This document shows positions 25,894 through 35,076 of a DNA stretch of 64,000 nucleotides, piece after piece. The notes under the pieces are model-generated. The model saw only the letters and a program-made list of their open reading frames with translations. It was not told the origin of the DNA and did not search any database. Origin of the DNA: Paracidovorax konjaci (GTDB lineage Bacteria > Pseudomonadota > Gammaproteobacteria > Burkholderiales > Burkholderiaceae_C); the NCBI RefSeq assembly GCF_900112675.1, contig NZ_FOMQ01000006.1, positions 124,001 to 188,000 of the forward strand. The letters run 5' to 3'. Both the position numbers and the translations under genes were made by a program. Positions within the stretch are counted from its first letter, which is position 1; every line of letters begins with the position of its first letter.

Positions 25894-27213
25894 ATGGCCC
25901 ACGCACGCGCCACAGCCCATGCCCAGGGCGGCAGCAGCCCCCTTCCCGTCTCCGAATCCGCAGCCCGGCCAGCGCACCAGGCCTGGGCGGTGCTCGCCGT
26001 GAGCACGCTGGCGTTCACCGTGTGCTTCATGGTGTGGATGATGTTCGGCGTCATCGGCATCCCGATCAAGAAGATGCTGAACCTGAACGCCACGCAGTTC
26101 GGGCTGCTCACGGCCATGCCGGTGCTGACCGGCTCGCTGGTGCGCGTGCCGCTCGGCATCTGGACCGACCGCTACGGCGGCCGCATCGTGATGGCCTGCC
26201 TGATGGCCGCCACCGTGCCGGCCATCTGGATGATGGGCTATGCCACGCAATACTGGCATTTCCTCACCATCGGCCTTTTCGTGGGGTTGGCGGGTGGCTC
26301 GTTCTCGGTGGGCACGCCCTATGTGGCGCGCTGGTTCCCCAAGGCGCGCCAAGGCACGGCCATGGGAATCTACGGGGCGGGAAACTCCGGTGCCGCCGTG
26401 AACAAGTTCGTGGCGCCGGCGATCCTCGTCGCCTTCGGATGGGCGGCGGTGCCGCACGCGTACGCGGCCATCATGCTCGGCACGCTGGCGCTCTTCTGGC
26501 TCTTCAGCCACAGCGACCCGTCGCACCGGGTTCCCAGCCATGTGACCTTCATCGACCAGTTGCAGGCCTTGAAGGATCCGCGCGTGCTGAAGTACTGCCA
26601 GTACTACAGCATCGTGTTCGGCGGCTACGTGGCGCTGTCGCTCTGGATGGTGCAGTACTACGTGGGCGAATACGGCCTGGACATCCGCGTGGCCGCGCTG
26701 CTGGCCGCGTGCTTCTCGCTGCCCGGCGGCGTGCTGCGCGCGATCGGCGGCGCGCTCAGCGACAAGTACGGCGCGCACAGCGTGACCTGGTGGGTGCTGT
26801 GGGTCTGCTGGGTGTGCCTCTTCCTGCTGTCGTATCCGCAGACCGATTTCACGGTGCTCGCCGTGGACGGGCCGCGCAGCTTCCACATCGGCCTGAACGT
26901 GTATGCGTTCACCGGGCTCATGTTCGTGCTGGGCATCGCGATGGCCTTCGGCAAGGCCAGCGTCTTCAAGTACATCAGCGACGACTACCCCGCCAACATC
27001 GGCGCGATCAGCGGCATCGTGGGCCTGGCCGGCGGGCTGGGCGGCTTCGTCCTGCCCATTCTTTTCGGCGTTCTCATGGATTGGACGGGCGTGCGGTCGA
27101 GCGCCTTCATGCTGATGTACGGCGTGGTCTGGGTGTCGCTGGTCTGGATGTATTTCACCGAAGTGCGGCGCACCGACGTGATGGACGCGCGCGGCGAAGC
27201 GGTGGCTCGGTGA
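25894..27213 (+). CDS. narK1: Nitrate/nitrite MFS transporter NarK, type I-like
   Basis: This 439-residue MFS protein has about 12 membrane helices. Family motifs include PVLTGSLVRVPLGIWTDRYG at about residues 82-101 and the nitrate-signature glycine-rich helices AGGSFSVGTPYVARWFPK (about 134-151) and GIVGLAGGLGGFVLP (about 373-387). Type I NarK proteins are thought to bring in nitrate with protons. The ATG at 25894 follows an AAGGA site; the open frame upstream lacks helices. It is the first gene of the narK1-K2-G-H-J-I series, 26 bases before narK2. Confidence 0.92.
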   Translation: MAHARATAHAQGGSSPLPVSESAARPAHQAWAVLAVSTLAFTVCFMVWMMFGVIGIPIKKMLNLNATQFGLLTAMPVLTGSLVRVPLGIWTDRYGGRIVMACLMAATVPAIWMMGYATQYWHFLTIGLFVGLAGGSFSVGTPYVARWFPKARQGTAMGIYGAGNSGAAVNKFVAPAILVAFGWAAVPHAYAAIMLGTLALFWLFSHSDPSHRVPSHVTFIDQLQALKDPRVLKYCQYYSIVFGGYVALSLWMVQYYVGEYGLDIRVAALLAACFSLPGGVLRAIGGALSDKYGAHSVTWWVLWVCWVCLFLLSYPQTDFTVLAVDGPRSFHIGLNVYAFTGLMFVLGIAMAFGKASVFKYISDDYPANIGAISGIVGLAGGLGGFVLPILFGVLMDWTGVRSSAFMLMYGVVWVSLVWMYFTEVRRTDVMDARGEAVAR

Positions 27214-27239
27214 ACGCGCAACACGAAGAGAGGATTTCC

Positions 27240-28682
27240 ATGCCTGCGACTTCTTCTGGACACACCGCCCGGCAGGGCCGGCTGCTCACGCTCTGGACCC
27301 CCGAGGACAAAGCCTTCTGGGAACGCGAGGGCGAGGCCGTCGCGCGCCTCAACCTCTGGATCTCGGTGCCCGCGCTGTTCCTCGCCTTCGCCATCTGGCA
27401 GGTGTGGAGCGTGGTTGCCGTGAGCCTGCCCGCGCTGGGCTTCCGCTATTCGACCAACCAGCTTTTCTGGCTGGCCGCCGCGCCCGCGCTGTCGGGTGCC
27501 ACGCTGCGCATCTTCTACTCGTTCATGGTGCCGGTGTTCGGCGGGCGCCGCTGGACCGCCATCTCCACCGCCTCGCTGCTGGTGCCGGCACTGGGCATCG
27601 GCCATGCCGTGCAGGACAACACCACCGGCTATCCCACCATGCTGGCGCTCGCGCTGCTGTGCGGCCTGGGTGGCGGCAATTTCAGCTCCAGCATGGCCAA
27701 CATCAGCTTCTTCTTTCCGAAGGAGCGCAAGGGGTCGGCGCTGGGCGTGAACGCGGGGCTGGGCAACCTGGGGGTCTCGGTGGTGCAGTTCCTGAGCCCG
27801 CTCGTGATCACGGCCGGCGTGTTCGGCGTGCTGGGCGGCGATGCGCAGACCATGGTAAAGAACGGTCAGGCGCAGCAGGTGTGGGCGCAGAACGCGGCCT
27901 TCGTCTGGGTGCCCTGGATCGCGCTCGCGTCACTGGCCGCCTGGTTCGGCATGAACGACATCGCGGACGCGCGCGCTTCGTTCGCGGCGCAGGCCGCGAT
28001 CTTCCGCCGCAAGCACAACTGGATCATGTGCGTGCTGTACCTGGGCACCTTCGGCTCGTTCATCGGTTTTTCCGCGGGCTTTCCTCTGCTCATCAAGAGC
28101 CAGTTCCCCGACGTGAACCCGCTCGCCTACGCATGGCTGGGCCCGTTGGTGGGCGCGCTGATCCGGCCCGTGGGCGGATGGCTCTCCGACAAGCTGGGCG
28201 GGGCCCGGGTGACGCTCTGGAACTTCGCCGTGATGGCCCTGGCCGTCGGGGGCGTGCTGGCCTTTTTGCCCAAGGGAACGGGCGACTACGCGCTCGCCTT
28301 CGGGCCGGCGGAGGGCAGCTTCGCGGGTTTCTTCGCGATGTTCATGGTGCTGTTCCTCACCACCGGCATCGGCAATGGATCCACGTTCCGGATGATCCCC
28401 GTGATCTTCCTGAACCTGCGCCTCGCCGAAGTGCGCACGGGCAGTGCCGAGGCCCGCGCCCAGGCCACCCGCGAGGGCAACACCGAAGGCGCCGCAGCCC
28501 TGGGCTTCGCGGGCGCGCTGGGCGCCTACGGCGGCTTCTTCATCCCCAAGAGCTACGGCAGCTCGATCGCCGCGACGGGCGGACCGGAGCTGGCGCTCTG
28601 GACATTCGCCGCGTTCTACGCGCTGTGTATCGGCATCACCTGGTGGTACTACGCGCGCCGCCATGCAGAAATGCCCTGCTAG
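27240..28682 (+). CDS. narK2: Nitrate/nitrite MFS transporter NarK, type II-like
   Basis: The product has 480 residues, about 12 helices and the nitrate-signature GLGGGNFSSSMANISFFFPK at about residues 141-160, followed by KGSALGVNAGLGNLG. Its N-terminal WTPEDKAFWE stretch and larger loops are typical of type II NarK, associated with nitrate/nitrite antiport. A GAGAGGA ribosome-binding site precedes the ATG. Having two transporters of different types in tandem is common in denitrifying proteobacteria. Confidence 0.92.
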   Translation: MPATSSGHTARQGRLLTLWTPEDKAFWEREGEAVARLNLWISVPALFLAFAIWQVWSVVAVSLPALGFRYSTNQLFWLAAAPALSGATLRIFYSFMVPVFGGRRWTAISTASLLVPALGIGHAVQDNTTGYPTMLALALLCGLGGGNFSSSMANISFFFPKERKGSALGVNAGLGNLGVSVVQFLSPLVITAGVFGVLGGDAQTMVKNGQAQQVWAQNAAFVWVPWIALASLAAWFGMNDIADARASFAAQAAIFRRKHNWIMCVLYLGTFGSFIGFSAGFPLLIKSQFPDVNPLAYAWLGPLVGALIRPVGGWLSDKLGGARVTLWNFAVMALAVGGVLAFLPKGTGDYALAFGPAEGSFAGFFAMFMVLFLTTGIGNGSTFRMIPVIFLNLRLAEVRTGSAEARAQATREGNTEGAAALGFAGALGAYGGFFIPKSYGSSIAATGGPELALWTFAAFYALCIGITWWYYARRHAEMPC

Positions 28683-28719
28683 AGCAAGGAACGCACCCCC
28701 TGAGCCGCCTTTGGCGCCT

Positions 28720-28743
28720 TCCCCCTCTCCTGCGGGAGGGGGA
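28720..28743. repeat. REP-like hairpin between narK2 and narG
   Basis: TCCCCCTC (28720-28727) and GAGGGGGA (28736-28743) form a perfect 8-bp stem with an 8-base loop and no T-run. It lies in the 188-base narK2-narG gap. A smaller CCGGTG...CACCGG inverted repeat (28822-28841) lies nearer narG. No FNR-like site is seen in this gap. Confidence 0.5.
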
Positions 28744-28870
28744 CGCACCCGGTGGCCTGGCAAGCCAGTTCCACGGGTGCCCTGGCTTTGGCCGCGCCGG
28801 TTTTACCCGCTGTGGAGACGGCCGGTGCGATGGATCACCGGATAACGCAAATGCATTTCAAGGAACCACG

Positions 28871-31800
28871 ATGAGTCACTTTCTCGACCGCCTCACGTAC
28901 TTCAGCCAGCCGCGCGAATCGTTCGCCGATGGCCATGGCCAGGTCAACGGCGAAGACCGCACCTGGGAAGACGCCTACCGCAACCGCTGGGCGCACGACA
29001 AGACCGTGCGCTCCACCCACGGCGTGAACTGCACGGGCTCCTGCTCGTGGAAGATCTACGTCAAGGGCGGGATCGTCACCTGGGAAACCCAACAGACCGA
29101 CTACCCGCGGACGCGCTGGGACATGCCCAACCACGAGCCGCGGGGCTGCGCGCGGGGCGCAAGCTACAGCTGGTACCTCTACAGCGCCAACCGCGTGAAA
29201 TACCCCATGGTGCGCGCACGGCTGCTGCAGGCCTGGCGCGAGGCACGCGCCACGCTCGCGCCCGTGGAGGCCTGGGCCTCCATCGTCGGCAACGAGGCCA
29301 CGCGCCAGAGCTACCAGCGCATGCGCGGCCTGGGCGGCTTCGCGCGCTCGACCTGGGACGAGGTCAACGAGATCGTGGCGGCGTCCAACATCCATACCAT
29401 CCAGCGCCACGGGCCCGACCGCATCATCGGCTTCTCGCCCATTCCCGCGATGTCGATGGTGAGCTACGCGGCCGGATCGCGCTATCTGAGCCTGATCGGC
29501 GGCGTGTGCATGAGCTTCTACGACTGGTACTGCGACCTGCCGCCCTCCAGCCCGCAGGTCTGGGGCGAGCAGACCGACGTGCCCGAATCGGCCGACTGGT
29601 ACAACGCCGGCTACATCATCGCCTGGGGCTCCAACGTTCCGCAGACGCGCACGCCGGACGCCCACTTCTTCACCGAGGTGCGCTACAAGGGCACGAAGAC
29701 GGTGGCCGTCACGCCCGATTATTCCGAGGTCGCCAAGCTGGCCGACATCTGGATGAACCCCAAGCAGGGCACCGACGCGGCCGTGGCCATGGCCATGGGC
29801 CACGTGATCCTGCGGGAGTTCTACTTCCCCGAGCAGGGCGAGCGCAGCGCCTACTTCGACGAATACGTGCGCCGCTACACCGACATGCCCATGCTCGTGA
29901 CCTTGCGCGAGCACACGCTTGCAGACGGCAGCGTGGTGCGGGTGCCCGACCGCTATGTGCGCGCCAGCGATTTCGCGGACCGGCTGGGGCAGGACAACCA
30001 CCCCGACTGGAAGACGGTCGCGTTCGATGAGCACGGCGGCGCGGTGTGTCCCCAGGGCGCCATCGGGTTCCGCTGGGGGCCGGACGGGCGTGCAGACCAG
30101 GGCCAATGGAACCTGGAAGACAAGGACGCGCGCACCGGCGCCCCCGTGCGGCTGCGGCTGTCGCTGATGGAGGCCGGCCCGCAGGAGGCGCAGGGCTGGG
30201 AGACGGCGCAGGTCGGTTTTCCTTACTTCGGCGGCATTGCCAGTGCGCATTTCCCTTCCAACGTGCAGTCCGATGTGATCGCGCGCACCGTGCCCGTGCG
30301 GCGGCTGTCCACCGTGGATGCCGATGGCACGGCGCGTGAGCTGCTGGTGGCCACCGTGTTCGACCTGCAGGTGGCGCATTACGGCGTTGCGCGCGGATTG
30401 CCCGGCGAGAACGCGGCCGCCAGCTACGACGACGACACCCCCTACACGCCCGCGTGGCAAGAGAAGATCACCGGCACGCCGCGCGCGCAGGTGATCGCGG
30501 TGGCGCGCCAGTTCGCCGAGAACGCGCACCAGACCCGCGGGCGCTCGATGGTCATCATCGGTGCGGCGATGAACCACTGGTACCACTGCGACATGAACTA
30601 CCGGGGCATCATCAACATGCTCATGATGTGCGGCTGCATCGGCCAGAGCGGTGGTGGCTGGGCGCACTACGTGGGCCAGGAAAAGCTGCGCCCTCAGACG
30701 GGCTGGACGGCCCTGGCCTTCGCGCTGGACTGGATTCGCCCGCCGCGCCAGCAGAACTCCACCAGCTTTTTCTATGCGCACACCGACCAGTGGCGCTACG
30801 AGAAGCTCGGCGTGGAGGAGGTGCTGTCGCCCCTGGCCGACCGCGCGCAGTTCGGCGGCAGCATGATCGACTACAACGTGCGTGCCGAACGCATGGGCTG
30901 GCTGCCTTCGGCGCCGCAACTGAAGACCAACCCGCTGCAGGTGGTGCGCGATGCCGAGGCCGCGGGCATGGATCCGAAAGCCTACGCCGTGCAGGCCCTG
31001 AAGAGCGGCCAGCTCAAGATGAGCTGCACCGACCCGGACCACCCCGACAACTGGCCGCGCAACATGTTCGTGTGGCGGTCGAACATCCTGGGATCGTCGG
31101 GCAAGGGGCATGAATACTTCCTCAAGCACTTGCTGGGCACGCGCAACGGCGTGCAGGGCAAGGACCTGGGCGCAGGCGATGCCAAGCCCAGTGAGGTGGC
31201 GTGGCATGCGCAGGCGCCCGAGGGCAAGCTGGACCTGCTGGTCACGCTCGACTTCCGCATGAGCACGACCTGCCTCTATTCGGACATCGTTCTGCCGACG
31301 GCCACCTGGTACGAGAAGAACGATCTCAACACCAGCGACATGCATCCCTTCATCCATCCGCTCTCCACGGCGGTGGACCCGGCCTGGCAGTCGCGCAGCG
31401 ACTGGGATATCTACAAGGGCTTTGCCCGCACCTTCAGCGCGCTGGCGCCGGGCCACCTGGGCGTGGAGCGCGATCTGGTGCTCACGCCGATCGCGCACGA
31501 CACGCCCGGCGAACTGGCCCAGCCCTTCGGCGTTGCCGACTGGACACGCGGCGAATGCGATCTCGTGCCCGGCAAGACCGGTCCGCAGATGGGTGTGGTG
31601 GAGCGCGACTACCCCAACCTGTATCGCCGCTTCACCGCGCTGGGGCCCCTGATGGAGAAGGTGGGCAACGGCGGCAAGGGCATCGGCTGGGATACGAAGG
31701 ACGAGGTGCAACAGCTGCGCGAACTCAATGGTGCCGTGGCCGCGCCCGGGCCGACGCAGGGCATGCCGCGCGTCGAATCCGACATCGACGCCTGCGAGGT

Positions 31801-32698
31801 GATCCTGCAGCTCGCGCCCGAGACCAATGGCCACGTGGCCGTGAAGGCCTGGGACGCGCTGGGCCGGCAGACGGGCCGTGACCATACCCATCTGGCACTG
31901 CACCGCGAGGACGAGAAGATCCGCTTCCGCGACGTGCAGGCGCAGCCGCGCAAGATCATCAGCTCGCCCACCTGGAGCGGGCTGGAGAGCGAGAAGGTCA
32001 GCTACAACGCCGGCTACACGAACGTGCATGAGCTGATCCCATGGCGCACCCTGACGGGCCGCCAGCACTTCTACATCGACCACCCGTGGATGCTCGCGTT
32101 CGGCGAGGGCTTCAGCAGCTACCGCCCCCCGGTGGACCTGAAGGCCACTGCCGAGGTGCAAGGCCGCAAGCCCAATGGCAACCCGGAAATCGCACTGAAC
32201 TTCATCACGCCGCACCAGAAGTGGGGCATCCACTCCACGTACACCGACAACCTGCTCATGCTCACGCTGAGCCGTGGCGGGCCCTGCGTGTGGATCAGCG
32301 AGGACGATGCGAAGCGCGCGCAGATCGAGGACAACGACTGGATCGAACTCTTCAACGCCAACGGCGCGCTCACCGCCCGCGCGGTGGTGAGCCAGCGCGT
32401 GAAGCCCGGCATGGTGATGATGTACCACGCGCAGGAAAAGATCGTGAACACCCCGGGTTCGGAAGTGACCGGCACGCGTGGCGGCATCCACAACTCGGTG
32501 ACCCGCGTTGTGCTCAAGCCCACCCACATGATCGGCGGCTATGCGCAGCTGAGCTACGGCTTCAACTACTACGGAACGATCGGCACCAACCGCGACGAGT
32601 TCATCGTGCTGCGCAAGATGAACCGCGTGGACTGGCTCGACACCCCCGTCGCGGACCAGCTCGTCCGCCCCACGCTGGACCAGGGAGAAACCGCATGA
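28871..32698 (+). CDS. narG: Respiratory nitrate reductase alpha subunit NarG
   Basis: The product has 1275 residues. This molybdopterin (bis-MGD) catalytic subunit reduces nitrate to nitrite on the cytoplasmic face of the membrane. The FS0 iron-sulfur cluster motif appears as THGVNCTGSCSW (His50, Cys54, Cys58), and the molybdenum ligand Asp is in YCDLPPSSPQVWGEQTD near residue 223. No twin-arginine signal is present, as expected for NarG. The ATG at 28871 is preceded by CAAGGA. Its last four bases (ATGA) also start a 22-codon reading frame leading to narH. Confidence 0.97.
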   Translation: MSHFLDRLTYFSQPRESFADGHGQVNGEDRTWEDAYRNRWAHDKTVRSTHGVNCTGSCSWKIYVKGGIVTWETQQTDYPRTRWDMPNHEPRGCARGASYSWYLYSANRVKYPMVRARLLQAWREARATLAPVEAWASIVGNEATRQSYQRMRGLGGFARSTWDEVNEIVAASNIHTIQRHGPDRIIGFSPIPAMSMVSYAAGSRYLSLIGGVCMSFYDWYCDLPPSSPQVWGEQTDVPESADWYNAGYIIAWGSNVPQTRTPDAHFFTEVRYKGTKTVAVTPDYSEVAKLADIWMNPKQGTDAAVAMAMGHVILREFYFPEQGERSAYFDEYVRRYTDMPMLVTLREHTLADGSVVRVPDRYVRASDFADRLGQDNHPDWKTVAFDEHGGAVCPQGAIGFRWGPDGRADQGQWNLEDKDARTGAPVRLRLSLMEAGPQEAQGWETAQVGFPYFGGIASAHFPSNVQSDVIARTVPVRRLSTVDADGTARELLVATVFDLQVAHYGVARGLPGENAAASYDDDTPYTPAWQEKITGTPRAQVIAVARQFAENAHQTRGRSMVIIGAAMNHWYHCDMNYRGIINMLMMCGCIGQSGGGWAHYVGQEKLRPQTGWTALAFALDWIRPPRQQNSTSFFYAHTDQWRYEKLGVEEVLSPLADRAQFGGSMIDYNVRAERMGWLPSAPQLKTNPLQVVRDAEAAGMDPKAYAVQALKSGQLKMSCTDPDHPDNWPRNMFVWRSNILGSSGKGHEYFLKHLLGTRNGVQGKDLGAGDAKPSEVAWHAQAPEGKLDLLVTLDFRMSTTCLYSDIVLPTATWYEKNDLNTSDMHPFIHPLSTAVDPAWQSRSDWDIYKGFARTFSALAPGHLGVERDLVLTPIAHDTPGELAQPFGVADWTRGECDLVPGKTGPQMGVVERDYPNLYRRFTALGPLMEKVGNGGKGIGWDTKDEVQQLRELNGAVAAPGPTQGMPRVESDIDACEVILQLAPETNGHVAVKAWDALGRQTGRDHTHLALHREDEKIRFRDVQAQPRKIISSPTWSGLESEKVSYNAGYTNVHELIPWRTLTGRQHFYIDHPWMLAFGEGFSSYRPPVDLKATAEVQGRKPNGNPEIALNFITPHQKWGIHSTYTDNLLMLTLSRGGPCVWISEDDAKRAQIEDNDWIELFNANGALTARAVVSQRVKPGMVMMYHAQEKIVNTPGSEVTGTRGGIHNSVTRVVLKPTHMIGGYAQLSYGFNYYGTIGTNRDEFIVLRKMNRVDWLDTPVADQLVRPTLDQGETA

Positions 32699-32763
32699 CC
32701 CCCACCCCCACGATGAAGAAGACCACGGCCGGCCACGGAGCCGGCGGCAAGGAGGCCGCATGA
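32695..32763 (+). CDS. 22-codon reading frame bridging narG and narH
   Basis: An ATG at 32695 overlaps the narG stop (ATGA), and the frame ends in a TGA at 32761-32763 that overlaps the narH start (ATGA at 32760-32763). The peptide is Lys/Gly-rich (MKKTTAGHGAGGKEAA at its end). The AAGGAGG ribosome-binding site of narH (32749-32755) lies inside it. It may be only a coupling device that carries ribosomes from narG to narH; a stable peptide is not shown. Confidence 0.4.
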   Translation: MTPTPTMKKTTAGHGAGGKEAA

Positions 32764-34283
32764 AAGTCCGCGCACAGATCGGCATGGTGCTCAACCTGGA
32801 CAAGTGCATCGGCTGCCATACCTGTTCCGTCACCTGCAAGAACGTGTGGACCAGCCGTCCCGGCATGGAGTACGCCTGGTTCAACAACGTCGAGTCCAAG
32901 CCCGGCATCGGCTACCCCAAGGATTGGGAGAACCAGGACCGCTGGAACGGTGGCTGGGTGCGCCGCGCCGATGGCTCCATCGCTCCGCGCCAGGGCGCGA
33001 AGTGGAAGCTGCTGATGAAGATCTTCGCCAACCCCCACCTGCCGGAGATCGACGACTACTACGAACCCTTCACCTACGACTATGCGCACCTGCAGTCCGC
33101 GCCCGAGATGAAGGCCGCGCCCACGGCGCGCCCGCGCAGCCTCATCACCGGGCAGCAGATGGACAAGATCGTCTGGGGGCCGAACTGGGAGGAAATCCTG
33201 GGCGGCGAGTTCTCCAAGCGCAGCAAGGACAAGAACTTCGACGACATCCAGAAGGACATGTACGCGCAGTTCGAGAACACCTTCATGATGTATTTGCCGC
33301 GCCTGTGCGAGCACTGCCTCAACCCGGCGTGCGTGGCCTCGTGTCCTTCGGGATCGATCTACAAGCGCGAGGAAGACGGCATCGTCCTCATCGACCAGGA
33401 CAAGTGCCGCGGCTGGCGCATGTGCGTCTCGGGCTGCCCCTACAAGAAGATCTACTACAACTGGAAGAGCGGCAAGGCCGAGAAGTGCATCTTCTGCTAC
33501 CCGCGCATCGAATCGGGGCAGCCGACGGTGTGCTCCGAGACCTGCGTGGGCCGCATCCGCTACCTGGGCGTGCTGCTGTACGACGCGGACCGCATCGCCG
33601 AGGCCGCCAGCGTCGAGCGCGACCGCGATCTCTACCGCGCACAGCTCGACATCTTCCTGGACCCGAACGACCCCGAGGTGATCGCGCAGGCACGCATCGA
33701 CGGCATCCCCGATGCCTGGATGGAAGCCGCCCGCCGCAGCCCGGTCTACAAGATGGCCGTGGACTGGAAGGTGGCCCTGCCGCTGCACCCCGAGTACCGC
33801 ACGCTGCCGATGGTCTGGTACGTGCCGCCGCTGTCGCCCATCAGCGCCGCCGCCAACGCCGGGCATGTGGGCGCCAACGGGCTGATTCCCGACGTGGGGC
33901 AACTGCGCATCCCGGTGCAGTACCTCGCCAACCTGCTCACCGCCGGTGACACGGCGCCCGTGGTGCGCGCGCTCGAACGCATGCTGGCCATGCGCGCCTT
34001 CCAGCGCGCCAGGCACGTGGAGCACCGCATCGACCTCGACGTGCTCGCCCAGGTCGGCCTCACGCAGGCCGAGGTGGAAGACATGTACCAGACCATGGCC
34101 ATCGCCAACTATGAAGACCGCTTCGTCATTCCCACCACGCACCGCGAATACGCCGAAAACGCCTTCAACGTGCGCGGCGGCTGCGGCTTCAGTTTCGGCA
34201 ACGGATGTTCGGATGGCGTGAGCGACGTGAGCCTGTTCGGTGCCGAGAAGAAGCGCACCATTCCGATCAAGGCGGGGGTCTGA
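32760..34283 (+). CDS. narH: Respiratory nitrate reductase beta subunit NarH
   Basis: This 507-residue electron-transfer subunit carries four iron-sulfur clusters: CIGCHTCSVTC at about residues 16-26, CEHCLNPACVASCP near 184-197, CRGWRMCVSGCP near 217-228 (Trp replaces one Cys, the mark of the NarH [3Fe-4S] cluster), and a CIFCYP...CSETCVG set near 244-268. It passes electrons from NarI heme to NarG. AAGGAGG lies four bases before the ATG. One base separates its stop from narJ. Confidence 0.97.
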   Translation: MKVRAQIGMVLNLDKCIGCHTCSVTCKNVWTSRPGMEYAWFNNVESKPGIGYPKDWENQDRWNGGWVRRADGSIAPRQGAKWKLLMKIFANPHLPEIDDYYEPFTYDYAHLQSAPEMKAAPTARPRSLITGQQMDKIVWGPNWEEILGGEFSKRSKDKNFDDIQKDMYAQFENTFMMYLPRLCEHCLNPACVASCPSGSIYKREEDGIVLIDQDKCRGWRMCVSGCPYKKIYYNWKSGKAEKCIFCYPRIESGQPTVCSETCVGRIRYLGVLLYDADRIAEAASVERDRDLYRAQLDIFLDPNDPEVIAQARIDGIPDAWMEAARRSPVYKMAVDWKVALPLHPEYRTLPMVWYVPPLSPISAAANAGHVGANGLIPDVGQLRIPVQYLANLLTAGDTAPVVRALERMLAMRAFQRARHVEHRIDLDVLAQVGLTQAEVEDMYQTMAIANYEDRFVIPTTHREYAENAFNVRGGCGFSFGNGCSDGVSDVSLFGAEKKRTIPIKAGV

Positions 34284-34284
34284 C

Positions 34285-35076
34285 ATGGGTACCACCACCA
34301 CCGACTCTCGCACCGGGCCGACCGCCCCCGCCGCTGTGCGCGGGCGCCACCCGGGCAGCGCCACGCTGCGCATACTCGCCGCCCTGCTGGATTACCCCGG
34401 CAGCGCGCTGCGCAGCCACCTTGCGGAGCTGCCCCAGCTGCTCGCGGCCGACGCCGTGCTGGCCGCGCCGCGCCGCGCGCAGATCGGCCGCCTGCTGGAC
34501 CTGCTCTCGCAAGGCGACCCGCTGGATGCAGAAACCGCCTATGTGGAGCTGTTCGACCGTGGCCGTGCCACCTCGCTGCACCTCTTCGAGCACGTGCATG
34601 GCGACTCCCGCGACCGCGGACCGGCCATGATCGACCTGGGCGAGACCTATGCGCGCGCCGGGCTGCTGCTGCGTGAGGACGAGTTGCCCGACTATCTGCC
34701 GGCGGTGCTGGAGTTCGTCTCCACCCAGCCGCCGCGCGAAGCCCGCTCTTTCCTCCGCGAGATCGCGCATCTGCTGGCCGCCATCCACGCCGCGCTGGTC
34801 CAGCGCGGCAGTGCGCAGGCAGCGCCTTATACGCAGGCCTACGCCGCCGTGTTCGCGGCGCTGCTGGAGCTTGCCGGGCGCCCCGTCCCCGATGCACCCG
34901 CGCCGCACGCAGCAAATCCCGCCGAGCCCGGCATCGACGAAAGCTGGACCGAGCCCGCCGCATTCGACGGCTGCTCGAACCTCGGCCAGGCCCGGGCGGG
35001 CCAACCCCAGCCCATTCGCATCGTCCGCGCCGGACCGGCCCATGCCGCAGGCGCATCCCAAGGAGCGAAACCATGA
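34285..35076 (+). CDS. narJ: Nitrate reductase molybdenum cofactor assembly chaperone NarJ
   Basis: The product has 263 residues. The TorD/NarJ-family helical core includes LRILAALLDYPGSALR at about residues 28-43, AYVELFDRGRATSLHLFEHV near 84-103 and GDSRDRGPAMIDLGETYA. The C-terminal 60 residues are Pro/Ala-rich and variable. NarJ binds NarG and allows cofactor insertion before the complex docks on NarI. The stop overlaps the narI start by four bases. Confidence 0.94.
   Translation: MGTTTTDSRTGPTAPAAVRGRHPGSATLRILAALLDYPGSALRSHLAELPQLLAADAVLAAPRRAQIGRLLDLLSQGDPLDAETAYVELFDRGRATSLHLFEHVHGDSRDRGPAMIDLGETYARAGLLLREDELPDYLPAVLEFVSTQPPREARSFLREIAHLLAAIHAALVQRGSAQAAPYTQAYAAVFAALLELAGRPVPDAPAPHAANPAEPGIDESWTEPAAFDGCSNLGQARAGQPQPIRIVRAGPAHAAGASQGAKP

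Noticed and set aside
28835-32908. A 1357-codon open frame antisense to narG
   Set aside because: It mirrors narG codon structure in high-GC DNA, has a His/Arg/Gly-rich composition and no family similarity; narG motifs are unambiguous on the other strand.
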